Assembly (NCBI RefSeq): GCF_900184815.1
Contig: NZ_FXXQ01000019.1
Location: 1 to 36,950 of the forward strand
DNA length: 36,950 nt
From: Boseongicola aestuarii
GTDB taxonomy: Bacteria; Pseudomonadota; Alphaproteobacteria; Rhodobacterales; Rhodobacteraceae
Reading direction: 5' to 3'
A model generated the notes under the pieces. That model was not told where the DNA came from. It saw only the letters and a list, made by a program, of their open reading frames with translations, and did no database searches. Position numbers and translations under genes: made by a program. Position 1 is the stretch's first letter, and each line of letters starts with the position of its first letter. Of the stretch, positions 24,152 to 32,786 are shown piece by piece.

Positions 24152-24838
24152 TCAATTGGACTGTTTGGCAAGATCCTGTTCGACCTCTGCCCAGTCGTCG
24201 AAATGGATTACATTGCAGGGTGAATGCACGTTCTCGAGCCAGACAAAGACCGAGATGAACGGTTGATCATAGACCCGGGTGGCGTGGGGATCGCCCGCTG
24301 CGTTCCAGATAAGTGATCCAGCCGGATAATCCTGCCAATCGCGAGTGCCAAACCGCCAACCCGATTTTTCGGACAGGTTCAGATAAAGCTCTGGCGCGTC
24401 GTGGTTGTGGTCGCGATACAGTGTCCGTGGACCCAGCATGAAAATGCCAAGGTTGAAATCGGGATGGTGATGTCCACATGCGTCTGGCCCAATCAGCAGA
24501 GTATGTAGGTTACACTTTGTGTATCCCTCGCCCAATTCGGCACCAGGGGGATAGAATTGGGCGTTGTCTTCGCGCCAAATCAGATCATCCTTGGCGGCTT
24601 TCAGACAACCTGCGATGTCCTGCAATTCGGGGGCGACAACCCCGTCGATGGCGTTCTTCAGAACCTCATCATGCCGGGTTCCTTGGGAGGGTAAGTCAAT
24701 GAGCCTCTCGTCAGACAGGTCCATGGTTGCCAGCTTGTCCAACGTCAGATCAACGCCGCGCGTGGCAGCTCTGTGAGCCTGCAGATAGGTGACAATGGAT
24801 TGAATAAGCGCCTGAATGCGACGTTGTTTGTCTGTCAT
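24152..24838 (-). CDS. Cupin-fold dimethylsulfoniopropionate (DMSP) lyase-like protein
   Basis: A 228-residue protein with a C-terminal cupin (about 120-205) resembling the DMSP-lyase cupins (DddL/DddQ group). Metal residues form the cupin pattern His144, His146, Glu150 (YRDHNHDAPELY) and His185 (GDPHATRV); Tyr141 and Tyr152 flank them, as the catalytic and substrate Tyr do in DddQ-like lyases. These enzymes split DMSP to dimethyl sulfide and acrylate. Relatives outside the proven lyases have unknown substrates, so the reaction is not certain. It is sandwiched between an acyl-CoA ligase (5-base gap) and a FadJ-like gene (11-base gap), suggesting that its product is activated with CoA, or that its substrate arises in that route. 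Confidence 0.65.
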   Translation of the reverse strand: MTDKQRRIQALIQSIVTYLQAHRAATRGVDLTLDKLATMDLSDERLIDLPSQGTRHDEVLKNAIDGVVAPELQDIAGCLKAAKDDLIWREDNAQFYPPGAELGEGYTKCNLHTLLIGPDACGHHHPDFNLGIFMLGPRTLYRDHNHDAPELYLNLSEKSGWRFGTRDWQDYPAGSLIWNAAGDPHATRVYDQPFISVFVWLENVHSPCNVIHFDDWAEVEQDLAKQSN

Positions 24839-24843
24839 GATTT

Positions 24844-26439
24844 TCAGTGCGAGCGCGTCGAAATATCTTGCCGCACGAGTTTCTTATCGAGTTTGCCGAC
24901 GCTGGTTTTTGGAAGGCGGTCGACAAAGATTAATTCGTCCGGAACTGCCCATTTTGATATCTCACCTGCGTCGACACGCGACTGGATTTCTTTCATAACG
25001 CTCTGGCGTACAAGATCCGGGTCGGCATCCTTTGCGACTTGAGCGACCAACACTGGCCTTTCGCCCCACTTCGCGTGTGGCAGCCCGATCGCGGCGACGT
25101 CCTCGATGCCATCACAAGACGATGCTATGTTTTCCAGTGCCAGTGAGGATATCCATTCGCCGCCGGTCTTGATCACGTCCTTGAGGCGGTCAGTAACCTG
25201 CAACGATCCATTCTCGCGGATATACCCAACATCCCCGGTATGCAGATACCCACCGTCCCAAAGCGCGTCCGAGGCTTGCGCATTGTCCAGATAGCCTTGT
25301 GTCAACCAGGGAGCCCGAGCAACAACTTCGCCGGTTGTTTCACCGTCATGCGGAACGTCCTGCATATCCGGTGTCACAACACGAAGGTCGACAAGCGGGC
25401 CGGGAAAGCCGGTTTGCGCCTGCATCTCGGGGTCATTGCTGGACAAATCGGCCACCGTCAGAAACGGACAGGTTTCGGACATACCATAGGCCGCATGCAA
25501 GGATATGCCTGCCGCAGCAGCACGGTCTTGCAGACTGCGCGGCAAAGCGGCCCCGCCAATGATCACTTTCCATCTGTGCAGGTCAATTTGTGGGCAGTCC
25601 GGATGGTCGAGCACCATTGACAGAACCGTGGGCACGCAATGGGAAAAGGTGACGCCTTCGGCTGCAATCAATCCCAAGATTGTGTCAGGGTCATATCGAC
25701 CGGGATAGACCTGACGCAGCCCCAGCATCGTTGCGGCATATGGAAATCCCCAGCCGTGGACATGAAACAAGGGTGTCAGCGGCATGTAGACGTCGCCGCG
25801 ATGAAATCCGGCATTCCCGGGCCATGCGCCGAAACCTGCGATCAAGCCCAATGTGTGAAGGACCAACTGCCGATGTGAATAGCTCACCCCCTTGGGATTG
25901 CCGGTGGTCCCGGTTGTGTAAAACAAGGTCGCCGTTTGGTTTTCATCGAAGTCTGGGAAGTCAAAGCTGCCTAGGGCCTTACCTATCCACTCTTCATACC
26001 CTTCACCGTCTCCAATCGGTACAACGATGATGTCCCGATCAAAGCCCGATTTGATATCATCAATGAGCGGCATGAAGTCCCGATGAACAATGATCAGGTC
26101 CGGTTTGCCGTCGTTGATCGTATAAAGTACCTGCGCAGGAGACAGCCGCACGTTGATCGTGAAAAGGGTTGCGCCCATCATCGGGACCGCAAAAAAACAT
26201 TCAAGATAGCGGTGCGTATCCCAATCCATGACACCGACGCGCATGCCCTCATGTATCCCGCTGGCCTTTAGAGAATTGGCAAGTTGGCGCACGCGTTTGC
26301 CCAACTCCGCGTAGCTCAGCCGCATTTCGGTGCCTCTGACGATCTCTTGGCTGGCTGACGCAAGCTGAGATCCGGCCAGCAAGTGTTTAATCAGCAACGG
26401 ATAGCCATATGCATTTGACGAAGGTGATAATGGTGGCAT
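24844..26439 (-). CDS. AMP-dependent acyl-CoA ligase (fatty-acyl/DmdB-like)
   Basis: A 531-residue adenylate-forming enzyme. The ATP loop YTTGTTGNPKGVSYSH, the PLFHVHGWGFPYA block, the AYGMSETCPF motif, GYLHTGDVGYI, DRLKDVIKTGGEWIS and the catalytic Lys in PKTSVGKLDKK are all present. It converts a free acid to its acyl-CoA using ATP. The architecture matches medium-chain ligases that include the 3-methylmercaptopropionate ligase DmdB of roseobacters, but specificity cannot be read from sequence alone. It is the first gene of the unit that continues with the cupin, FadJ-like and thiolase genes, and is divergent from the LysR gene at 26677. Confidence 0.9.
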   Translation of the reverse strand: MPPLSPSSNAYGYPLLIKHLLAGSQLASASQEIVRGTEMRLSYAELGKRVRQLANSLKASGIHEGMRVGVMDWDTHRYLECFFAVPMMGATLFTINVRLSPAQVLYTINDGKPDLIIVHRDFMPLIDDIKSGFDRDIIVVPIGDGEGYEEWIGKALGSFDFPDFDENQTATLFYTTGTTGNPKGVSYSHRQLVLHTLGLIAGFGAWPGNAGFHRGDVYMPLTPLFHVHGWGFPYAATMLGLRQVYPGRYDPDTILGLIAAEGVTFSHCVPTVLSMVLDHPDCPQIDLHRWKVIIGGAALPRSLQDRAAAAGISLHAAYGMSETCPFLTVADLSSNDPEMQAQTGFPGPLVDLRVVTPDMQDVPHDGETTGEVVARAPWLTQGYLDNAQASDALWDGGYLHTGDVGYIRENGSLQVTDRLKDVIKTGGEWISSLALENIASSCDGIEDVAAIGLPHAKWGERPVLVAQVAKDADPDLVRQSVMKEIQSRVDAGEISKWAVPDELIFVDRLPKTSVGKLDKKLVRQDISTRSH

Positions 26440-26676
26440 GAAGGTGGAATCCTTGAGCGTCTTTAGCCCTTAATCTGGCATCTCTTCCCCAGCTGAAGAA
26501 CTGAAAGAAATTTCCCTTCATCAAGATTTTCTAACCGATCGCGTCGTGCCGCACATTGCGTGTCATCCTTTGAAAAGCTATGAGAAGGTGCATAACAAGT
26601 CTGCTGCTATTACGCCCGTCGTCGGTTAACTGTGCTTGAGGGTAAGCAGTTTTTGTTTCTTCAAGGAGATGCAGTA

Positions 26677-27600
26677 ATGACCACTCACATGCCCACGCTG
26701 GTTTCACTGCGCGCTTTTGAGGCGGTGGCACGTCACAAGAGTTTCCGAAAGGCCGCTGACGAGATTTGCGTGACCCATGCGGCAGTCAGCCACCAGGTCA
26801 AAGCACTGGAAACATCAATCGGCGTTAAACTGCTGGAACGCACAAGCCGTTCGGTCGAGCTAACACCGGCTGGCGAGCAGTATTACCCACCAGTACGCGA
26901 ACACATTCAGGGCATTATCAAAGCCACACGGCGCATCCAGACACCTGAGGAACCGGACGTGTTGCTTGTCCAGTCCTACGCAAGTTTCAACACAATGTGG
27001 CTCCAGCCCAGATTGGCAGACTTTCTTCAGGATAATCCGGACACACGCGTGCGCATCGTCTCTACCTTTGAAGACGGTGATTATGACATGCACCGGTTCG
27101 ATGTGGGCGTGTTCAACGCGCCACCATTTGACAAACGGTTTGACTATAGCCCCTTGTTCGAAACGGATATCTACCCGGTATGTGCTCCGGAGGCCTTGAA
27201 TGCGCCAAGCGGTGGAATGCCGCTGGAAGAGCTAGGAAACTACCTATTGCTGAGCGTCCCAAGCACATGGAATGAGCCGGATGACTGGGACTGCTGGTTG
27301 GATGCGGCGGGCTTAGATCGCGAAACGATGAAATTTGGCTCTGTTTTCGACAATTACCCACTAGTCCGTGAGGCTGTTCTAAATAATCACGGTATCAGCG
27401 TCGCAAGGGCACCATTTTGCGCGCGTGATCTCGAGAGGGGGCGTCTGGTCAGACCCTTTGACATTTCGGTGCCAGAGCCAGGCCGCTGGTATCTGGCGAC
27501 GCAAAAAGAACGTGCACCCAACCCCAAGCTCGATACATTTATCGACTGGCTGTTCGAACAGATCGAGGCCGACCCAACCATGCGGCTATTTCGGGCCTGA
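26677..27600 (+). CDS. LysR-family transcriptional regulator (GcvA-like)
   Basis: A 307-residue regulator with the N-terminal LysR winged helix (SLRAFEAVARHKSFRKAADE and VTHAAVSHQVKALE) and a periplasmic-binding-like effector domain. The HTH wording (THAAVSHQVK) is that of the GcvA/AmpR/DsdC subgroup. The start at 26677 has AAGGAG 8 bases upstream; an in-frame GTG at 26632 is not favoured. It is divergent from the acyl-CoA ligase operon across 237 bases and convergent with the ProXWV-like operon, so it may control either; the divergent operon is the more usual LysR target. Confidence 0.9.
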   Translation: MTTHMPTLVSLRAFEAVARHKSFRKAADEICVTHAAVSHQVKALETSIGVKLLERTSRSVELTPAGEQYYPPVREHIQGIIKATRRIQTPEEPDVLLVQSYASFNTMWLQPRLADFLQDNPDTRVRIVSTFEDGDYDMHRFDVGVFNAPPFDKRFDYSPLFETDIYPVCAPEALNAPSGGMPLEELGNYLLLSVPSTWNEPDDWDCWLDAAGLDRETMKFGSVFDNYPLVREAVLNNHGISVARAPFCARDLERGRLVRPFDISVPEPGRWYLATQKERAPNPKLDTFIDWLFEQIEADPTMRLFRA

Positions 27601-27628
27601 TCTGATGAATTCCAGCTCTGCGGTCAGC

Positions 27629-27648
27629 GCGCGTCAGGACTGACGCGC
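27629..27648. terminator. Stem-loop at the convergent LysR/ProV gene ends
   Basis: A perfect 8-bp stem (GCGCGTCA / TGACGCGC) with a GGAC loop lies where the LysR gene and the ProV-like gene converge, overlapping the last codons of the latter. No T-run follows on either strand, so a terminator role is only plausible. Confidence 0.35.
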
Positions 27649-28692
27649 ACCGGCCTCGGATGCGACGCGAGGGACAAGAGCGCGAACCAGTTCGGTCATA
27701 TCCAGTGTGCCGACCGTCTGCTCCCCATCTTTGACGATATAAGCGTGTGACGTATCCCCGCCGGACCGCGCGATCATGCTTTCGAGCGTGTCGTTCACGT
27801 CCACTTCGCCATGGGCATCCGCAGGCACTTTGTCCCCCCCAAGTGGGGTCATAATCGAGCGCACCCGCAGAACCCGTGCGCGGTTGATGTCGCTCACGAA
27901 GTCTTCGATGTAGGGATCACCCGGGTTCAACAGGATGTGCTGCGGCTCGCCCTGTTGCACGACACAGCCGTCCTTCAGGATCACAAGGTGATCGGCCAGC
28001 TTCAGCGCCTCATCAAGATCGTGAGTGATGAAGATGATGGTCTTGTGCAGCTCTTTTTGCAGCTCGAGCAGCAGGTCCTGCATATCGGTTCGGATCAGCG
28101 GATCAAGGGCCGAGAAAGCCTCGTCCATTAGCATGATCGGTGTGTTTGCGGTCAGCGCCCGGGCAATGCCTACCCGCTGCTGCATCCCTCCAGACAACTG
28201 CGCTGGATAATGGTTCTCGAACCCGCTCAGACCGACGCGGTCCAGCCATTTCGCGGCTTCGCGGTCACAGGTGACCTCGTCTTCGCCACGCACCGACAAG
28301 GGCATGCCTGCATTCTTCAGCACGGTCTTGTGCGGCAACAACGCGAACTTCTGGAAAACCATCGACATCTTTTCTTGACGGGCATGACGCAGCCCGTCCT
28401 CGGACAGTTGCATCACGTCTTCGCCTTGCACGATGATCTCGCCCGCTGTGGGTTCGATCAACCGGTTCAGGTGGCGGATCAGCGTGGATTTACCCGAGCC
28501 TGACAGGCCCATGACCACTGTGATTTCCCCCGCCTGCATAACGACGTTGATGTTGTTGAGGCCCAGAACGTGTTTGTGCTGCGCCAGCAACTCTTCCTTG
28601 CCCATGCCGCCCTGGACATGGTGCAACACGTCCTTGTCGCGGGCGCCAAAGATTTTATAGAGCCCGGACAGGCGGACCATTGGTTGTGTCAT
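27634..28692 (-). CDS. Glycine betaine/proline-type ABC transporter ATP-binding protein (ProV/OpuAA-like)
   Basis: A 352-residue ATPase with the ProV-specific N-terminal region (LYKIFG...VLGLNNINVVMQAG), Walker A GLSGSGKSTLIRHLNRL, signature LSGGMQQRVGIARAL, Walker B IMLMDEAFSALDP and H-loop ITHDLDEAL. A shortened CBS-type region follows (about 285-345), used in relatives to sense ionic strength. It energises uptake of betaine-type quaternary amines or sulfonium analogues. It follows the permease by 12 bases. Slightly shorter than E. coli ProV (400 residues), usual for this subgroup. Confidence 0.92.
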   Translation of the reverse strand: MTQPMVRLSGLYKIFGARDKDVLHHVQGGMGKEELLAQHKHVLGLNNINVVMQAGEITVVMGLSGSGKSTLIRHLNRLIEPTAGEIIVQGEDVMQLSEDGLRHARQEKMSMVFQKFALLPHKTVLKNAGMPLSVRGEDEVTCDREAAKWLDRVGLSGFENHYPAQLSGGMQQRVGIARALTANTPIMLMDEAFSALDPLIRTDMQDLLLELQKELHKTIIFITHDLDEALKLADHLVILKDGCVVQQGEPQHILLNPGDPYIEDFVSDINRARVLRVRSIMTPLGGDKVPADAHGEVDVNDTLESMIARSGGDTSHAYIVKDGEQTVGTLDMTELVRALVPRVASEAGARQS

Positions 28693-28704
28693 TGAACCGG
28701 CTCC

Positions 28705-29733
28705 TTAATGTTTGACTTGGGTCTTATCGACTCGTGTGAGAGCTGCCTTGGACACGCGGTCAAGGATCACGGCCAGCAGAACAATGCCGATGCCAGCGAC
28801 GATGCCCACACCCAGTTCAAGGTTTCGGATACCGCGCAACACGTTCACGCCAAGGCCAGGGGCCGAAACAAGAGAGGCGATCACGACCATGGCAAGGCTC
28901 ATCATGATGGTCTGGTTGATCCCGGCCATGATGTTCGGTAGCGCCAGCGGCAATTGTACCCGCACCAGTTTCTGACGGTCATTCATGCCAAAGGCGTCGG
29001 CCGCTTCGATCACATCCCTGTCGACAAGACGGATGCCCAGATCGGTCAGGCGGATCACCGGGACAATCGCGTAAAGGATGATCGCAATCCCGTACAGTTT
29101 GGATTCCGTGACCGAGAACAAGAAAATCAGAGGGATCAGGTACACGAAGGTCGGCAGGGTCTGCAGCAGGTCGAGTAACGGAACGACGCTTTTTTGCAAT
29201 CGGTCGGATTTCGACATGGCAATTCCAATGGGCACACCGAACAGCACCGATATCGTCGTACATACAAAGATGATCGACAGAGTCTGCATCGCCACATCGT
29301 AGTGGTCTACGACGGCCAGCAGCATAATCGAGACGGCGACGAAGATCGTCACAGGGCGCGAACGCGACGCGTACCAGGAAATCGCCACCAGAAGCGGGAC
29401 CATGATGAACCATGGCGTCGCTTCAAACAGCCAAAGTGCGCCATCCAATATCCAGCTCAATGGCTGTGTGATCGGGTCCAGAACGGTTTTCAGGACCGGT
29501 TTGGCTGCCAGAAACCCTTCTTCGATCCCGTTGGTTACATCGCGCGACTGCCATATGCGGTTGCAGCTTTCGTGCAGATTATCAAATGAGGGAATTGGAA
29601 CGAACGGCCCAGAGGCCTCTTCTCCTCCTGCTTGCGCCGCAAGGTCCGCCAGCGAAAGAGGCGCTTTGTCATCTGACGTGCCACACCATTCGCTCAAACC
29701 CAATGCGCTGAATAACTTGTCATAGAAGGCCAT
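28705..29733 (-). CDS. Glycine betaine/proline-type ABC transporter permease (ProW-like)
   Basis: A 342-residue permease with a long soluble N-terminus (about 90 residues, as in ProW) followed by seven or so membrane helices. The EAA loop DVIEAADAFGMNDRQKLVRVQLPLALP contacts the ATPase. The hydrophobic run LSIIFVCTTISVLFGVPIGIAMS is typical of the OpuAB/ProW core. Second gene of the ProX-W-V unit. Relatives carry glycine betaine, proline betaine, choline, carnitine or DMSP; the choice here is open. Confidence 0.92.
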   Translation of the reverse strand: MAFYDKLFSALGLSEWCGTSDDKAPLSLADLAAQAGGEEASGPFVPIPSFDNLHESCNRIWQSRDVTNGIEEGFLAAKPVLKTVLDPITQPLSWILDGALWLFEATPWFIMVPLLVAISWYASRSRPVTIFVAVSIMLLAVVDHYDVAMQTLSIIFVCTTISVLFGVPIGIAMSKSDRLQKSVVPLLDLLQTLPTFVYLIPLIFLFSVTESKLYGIAIILYAIVPVIRLTDLGIRLVDRDVIEAADAFGMNDRQKLVRVQLPLALPNIMAGINQTIMMSLAMVVIASLVSAPGLGVNVLRGIRNLELGVGIVAGIGIVLLAVILDRVSKAALTRVDKTQVKH

Positions 29734-29765
29734 TTATCCCACTTTCCGATCTACTTCAGTGCGTT

Positions 29766-29789
29766 AGGGGCATCGCTGAGGATGCCCCT
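29766..29789 (-). promoter_or_regulatory. Stem-loop between ProX-like and ProW-like genes
   Basis: A perfect 9-bp inverted repeat (AGGGGCATC ... GATGCCCCT) with a 6-base loop lies between the binding-protein stop and the permease start. There is no T-run downstream on the minus strand. It is probably a 3'-end stabiliser or partial terminator that favours binding-protein synthesis; it mirrors the one found in the TRAP operon at 11621-11646. Confidence 0.6.
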
Positions 29790-29800
29790 GTCCATGCAGT

Positions 29801-30772
29801 TTACTGCAGCAATGCGGAAAGTTTGTCGCGCGCAGCATCGTTAAGCCACGCTCCCCAGACATCCTTGTAGGTCGTCAGAAAGTGCACCGCACCTTCATCG
29901 TAGGAGGCATTGTTGTCCTCGACCCATGCCAGCGTTTCGCCCATCTGTGCGTTGGTGAAGGACAGATTTGTCATCAGGTCAGACACTGCTGCGTTTTCGG
30001 CCATGAATTCTTTCGACAGAACTGTAACGACTTCACTGCGGGGGAAGGCGCTCATTTCTGGCGTCGCGCATTCCGCTGTGATGTTGCAGGCGTGCTTTTC
30101 AGGGTCATGGGGGCCCATATCGACCAGGGTCATCGGGTATTTGCCCAGTACCGATGTCGGTGCCCAATAAAAGCCGAACCACGGCTCTTTGTTTTCATAG
30201 GCGGCAGCGATCGAAGCCGCAAGGGTTTCGCCTGATCCATGCACGAAGTTTTCAATGCCTGCATCAATCAGCCCGCCTGCCTTCATCAGGTTGGTGCTGA
30301 CATTCAGACAGGTCCATCCCTCGGGGCAATTGTGAAAGCGATTTCCGACGAGTTCGGGGTTGGCTGCGATGCCTTCAATTGTTGCCAGTTCCGGATGCTC
30401 CTCCACAAGGTAGTTCGGAACAAAGAACCCTTCGACACCGCCATCTGACAGAACTTCGGTCACAGGAATGATTGCACCTGAGTCAACCAGCCCTTGGTAA
30501 GCCGGCGCGCCGTTTGTCCAGATTTCAGTCAGAATATCGGGCTCTCCTGTCTCGGAAACGGATGCCAGCGCAGGGTTGCTCGAGAGCGGAACCGTGGTCA
30601 CTTCGCAACCATAGCCTTGCTCCATCAGAAACTTCGAGACCGCGGTCACAATTTGCGCTGACCCCCAATCGGCCTGCATCAGTGATACTTCACCGCATTC
30701 GTTTGCCTGGGCCGCCGAAGCGGTGATTGCCGCAGCAAATACACACCCGAGACCCGCTGATATCTTGAACAT
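29801..30772 (-). CDS. Glycine betaine/proline-type ABC transporter substrate-binding protein (ProX-like)
   Basis: A 323-residue periplasmic protein with a signal peptide (MFKISAGLGCVFAAAITASAAQA). The mature part is an OpuAC/ProX-type binding protein with Trp-containing blocks QADWGSAQIV, EIWTNGAPAY and GFYWAPTSVLG that could supply the aromatic cage for a quaternary ammonium or sulfonium group. Cys pairs (RFHNCPEGWTC, HACNITAEC) may form disulfides. The start at 30772 has AAGGAGG about 6 bases upstream and is preferred to an in-frame codon at 30874. First gene of the import operon. Confidence 0.88.
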   Translation of the reverse strand: MFKISAGLGCVFAAAITASAAQANECGEVSLMQADWGSAQIVTAVSKFLMEQGYGCEVTTVPLSSNPALASVSETGEPDILTEIWTNGAPAYQGLVDSGAIIPVTEVLSDGGVEGFFVPNYLVEEHPELATIEGIAANPELVGNRFHNCPEGWTCLNVSTNLMKAGGLIDAGIENFVHGSGETLAASIAAAYENKEPWFGFYWAPTSVLGKYPMTLVDMGPHDPEKHACNITAECATPEMSAFPRSEVVTVLSKEFMAENAAVSDLMTNLSFTNAQMGETLAWVEDNNASYDEGAVHFLTTYKDVWGAWLNDAARDKLSALLQ

Positions 30773-31331
30773 TTCTTTCCTCCTTGTCATCGGCGAAACA
30801 GGGGCAGAGAAACGATCCAAGCCAAAATTCGCCTTGTTTGTAGCGAAGAGTTGTACCGACAGGTCTATGAGCAAAGAACTGAAAAGAATTTTGAATCATG
30901 TACCGTTGTTTACAGGTGGAGAGATGAAGCCAGGCTCGAATTTAGCGACCTTCGTTCCAACGAAAGCTTCTTAGATGTAAATCCATAGGTGGCTTATGCG
31001 TGTGTATAATTGCCTCTTCTCAAGAGTCGGCAGGAGGAGTGATCAAACCCGGGGACGTCCGTTCTGTGCTCATCACGCCCATTCGAACCAGCTGCAGCAT
31101 CGGTAGATTTGGGCTCGGAGCGGTCGTTCGCTGCAGCAGGTACCAATGACTGCTATGCGGACGAAGCGGTCGTCGACACTTTTGGTTTGAACGGCCGCTA
31201 TCCGCGCCTTTCGCCAGCCGCAAAATAAATAATGGCGATGATAGGACCATCGCTTTGGTCTGCGATGCGCGACAGCATTTTGTAAAACAGGACACTTGAC
31301 TGCCTAGGTCACACATTTGGCCGTTGATCCG
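30773..31331. other. Intergenic region, repeat-bearing, no confident gene
   Basis: The left part should hold the promoter of the ProX-W-V operon. A copy of the dispersed repeat lies at 31080-31180. A minus-strand frame at 31020-31316 runs across the repeat and shows no known domain, so it is not called. Confidence 0.5.
31080..31180 (+). repeat. Dispersed intergenic repeat, copy B
   Basis: It contains CATTCG...GCTGCAGCAT, then TTTGGGCTCGG, GGTCGTTCGCTGCAGC, ACCAATGACTGC and TATGCGGACG. The left half matches the copy at 35062-35160 (CATTCG...GCCGCAGCATTGGT...TTTGGGCTC...CGGTCGTT) and the right half matches the copy at 36763-36835 (TTCGCTGC...ACCAATGACC...TGCGGAC). This bridges the copies into one family. 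Confidence 0.65.
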
Positions 31332-32228
31332 TTACTTCAAAACGCCAGATAACCCGTCTGGCCCAGCCAAGAAATCCAGAAAGCTTCTTACCTTTGCAGG
31401 TAGGTAGCTTCGATCAGCATAAATGGCTTGTATGGGTAGTTTTGGCCATACAGTCTCGGGTAAAATAGTTTCAAGTCGGCCGCCTTTCACGTCGTTCTGG
31501 GCTGCCCAGTTTGGAAGCATGGCAAAGCCCATGCCGGCAACGGCAGCTTGATGAAGAATACTTTCGTTCGAGCTTACCAAAATCGGCCTGAGTTTGAGAT
31601 CCACGCCTTTCTCGCCACCAAATTTTATGCGCCCGTCTGCTGCCACTTGAGAATAGGCAAGCATCGGGGCGTTGATCAGATCTTCGGGGGTTTTGGGGCG
31701 GCCAAATCTGTCTAGGAACGCGGGCGCCGCCACCAATTGGAACGTGACCTCTGCCAGTTTCCGCGCGATCAAACCCTCGTCCAACTTGAAAGCAACACGC
31801 AGCGCCAGATCGATACCCTCTTCAACCATGTTTATCTTGCGGCCACTTAAGTCGACATCAAAAGTCACATGCGGGTTCTGATGATGGTAGGCGGCCAGAA
31901 TTCTCGCAAAGGCCGGATTTGCCATCCAAACAGGCATCGACATTCTGAGTGTACCGCGCGGCGACAGGCTGTCTGCGGTCAACTGCGCTTCAGCTTCGGC
32001 CAGCCCATCAAGCAAGGGGCGGATCGTTTGCAAGTACTGCGCGCCTGCCTCGGTCAGGCTGACGTTGCGGCTATTGCGATTGAGCAGGCGGGCGCCGACG
32101 CGCGCCTCGACGTGTTTGACGTGTTTGCTGGTCATCGCGGGTGAGAGACCAAGCCGTTCCGCTACGGCAGAAAAGTTCTTTTGCTCTGCAACTTCGGCAA
32201 AAACACGCAGGCTCAGAAGTGTGTCCAT
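31332..32228 (-). CDS. LysR-family transcriptional regulator
   Basis: A 298-residue LysR regulator: the N-terminal winged helix (MDTLLSLRVFAEVAEQKNFS and LSPAMTSKHVKHVEARVGARLL) is followed by a LysR substrate-binding domain (PRGTLRMSMPVWMANPAFA onward). It resembles the DhcR/PerR-like LysR group that commonly sits next to DoxX, quinone or aldehyde stress genes. It is divergent from the DoxX-VOC-cytochrome b561 genes, with 118 bases between starts, and a TAATGA-N2-TCATTA palindrome in that gap is the probable binding site. The inducer is unknown. Confidence 0.9.
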   Translation of the reverse strand: MDTLLSLRVFAEVAEQKNFSAVAERLGLSPAMTSKHVKHVEARVGARLLNRNSRNVSLTEAGAQYLQTIRPLLDGLAEAEAQLTADSLSPRGTLRMSMPVWMANPAFARILAAYHHQNPHVTFDVDLSGRKINMVEEGIDLALRVAFKLDEGLIARKLAEVTFQLVAAPAFLDRFGRPKTPEDLINAPMLAYSQVAADGRIKFGGEKGVDLKLRPILVSSNESILHQAAVAGMGFAMLPNWAAQNDVKGGRLETILPETVWPKLPIQAIYADRSYLPAKVRSFLDFLAGPDGLSGVLK

Positions 32229-32265
32229 TATGAACTCACAGTAAATGGTAGATCAACAAATAGCC

Positions 32266-32279
32266 TAATGATGTCATTA
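32266..32279. promoter_or_regulatory. Candidate LysR operator in the divergent promoter region
   Basis: TAATGA-TG-TCATTA is a 14-base inverted repeat with perfect 6-base arms in the gap between the divergent LysR and DoxX genes. It fits the T-N(11-12)-A form of LysR boxes. Assignment to the adjacent regulator is inference. Confidence 0.45.
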
Positions 32280-32346
32280 ATGGAAAGCTTTATTCCTGTT
32301 CTCATCACAACACGCTGCATAAGCGATTTTTTGGAAAGAGAACGAC

Positions 32347-32775
32347 ATGACAACGATTGACACAAACCCCGTACAGACCAGCAAGGGCTGGAATATTGGC
32401 CTTTGGGTCGCCCAAGCCTTATTGGCTGTGATGTTCTTGATGGCAGGCGCCACGAAGCTGATGTCCGGATCGGCTGAATTGGTCGCGATGGGCATGGCCT
32501 GGGCCGAAAACGCACCCTTCTTGCTGACTAAATTCATTGGCCTTGCCGAGGTCGCAGGCGCGCTTGGTCTGATCCTGCCATCTGCGACACGCATCATGCC
32601 ACATCTGACGAAACTTGCAGCAGCCGGTCTTGCTGTGATCATGGTTCTGGCCGCTGGCCTGCACATCACGCGCGGCGAATTCGAAGTTGTGCCTATGAAC
32701 GTGATCCTGTTTGCACTGGCCGCTTTTGTGATCTGGGGGCGCACAAACAAAGCGCCGATCGCACCGCGCGCTTAA
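32347..32775 (+). CDS. DoxX family membrane protein
   Basis: A 142-residue inner-membrane protein with four hydrophobic helices. The DoxX signature is clear: LWVAQALLAVMFLMAGATKL, then FIGLAEVAGALGLILPSATR and AAAGLAVIMVLAAGLH. DoxX proteins are linked to redox and thiol/quinone stress in several bacteria, but a single biochemical role is not settled. It is first after the divergent LysR promoter and is followed by a clear hairpin terminator before the VOC gene, so read-through or a separate promoter must serve the following genes. Confidence 0.88.
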   Translation: MTTIDTNPVQTSKGWNIGLWVAQALLAVMFLMAGATKLMSGSAELVAMGMAWAENAPFLLTKFIGLAEVAGALGLILPSATRIMPHLTKLAAAGLAVIMVLAAGLHITRGEFEVVPMNVILFALAAFVIWGRTNKAPIAPRA

Positions 32776-32786
32776 TCCAACTTAAC

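Noticed and set aside
24141-24155. In-frame TTG at 24155 as start of the FadJ-like gene
   Set aside because: The ATG at 24140 has a GAGG at proper distance and matches the usual family start. The TTG lies inside the cupin gene's last codons.
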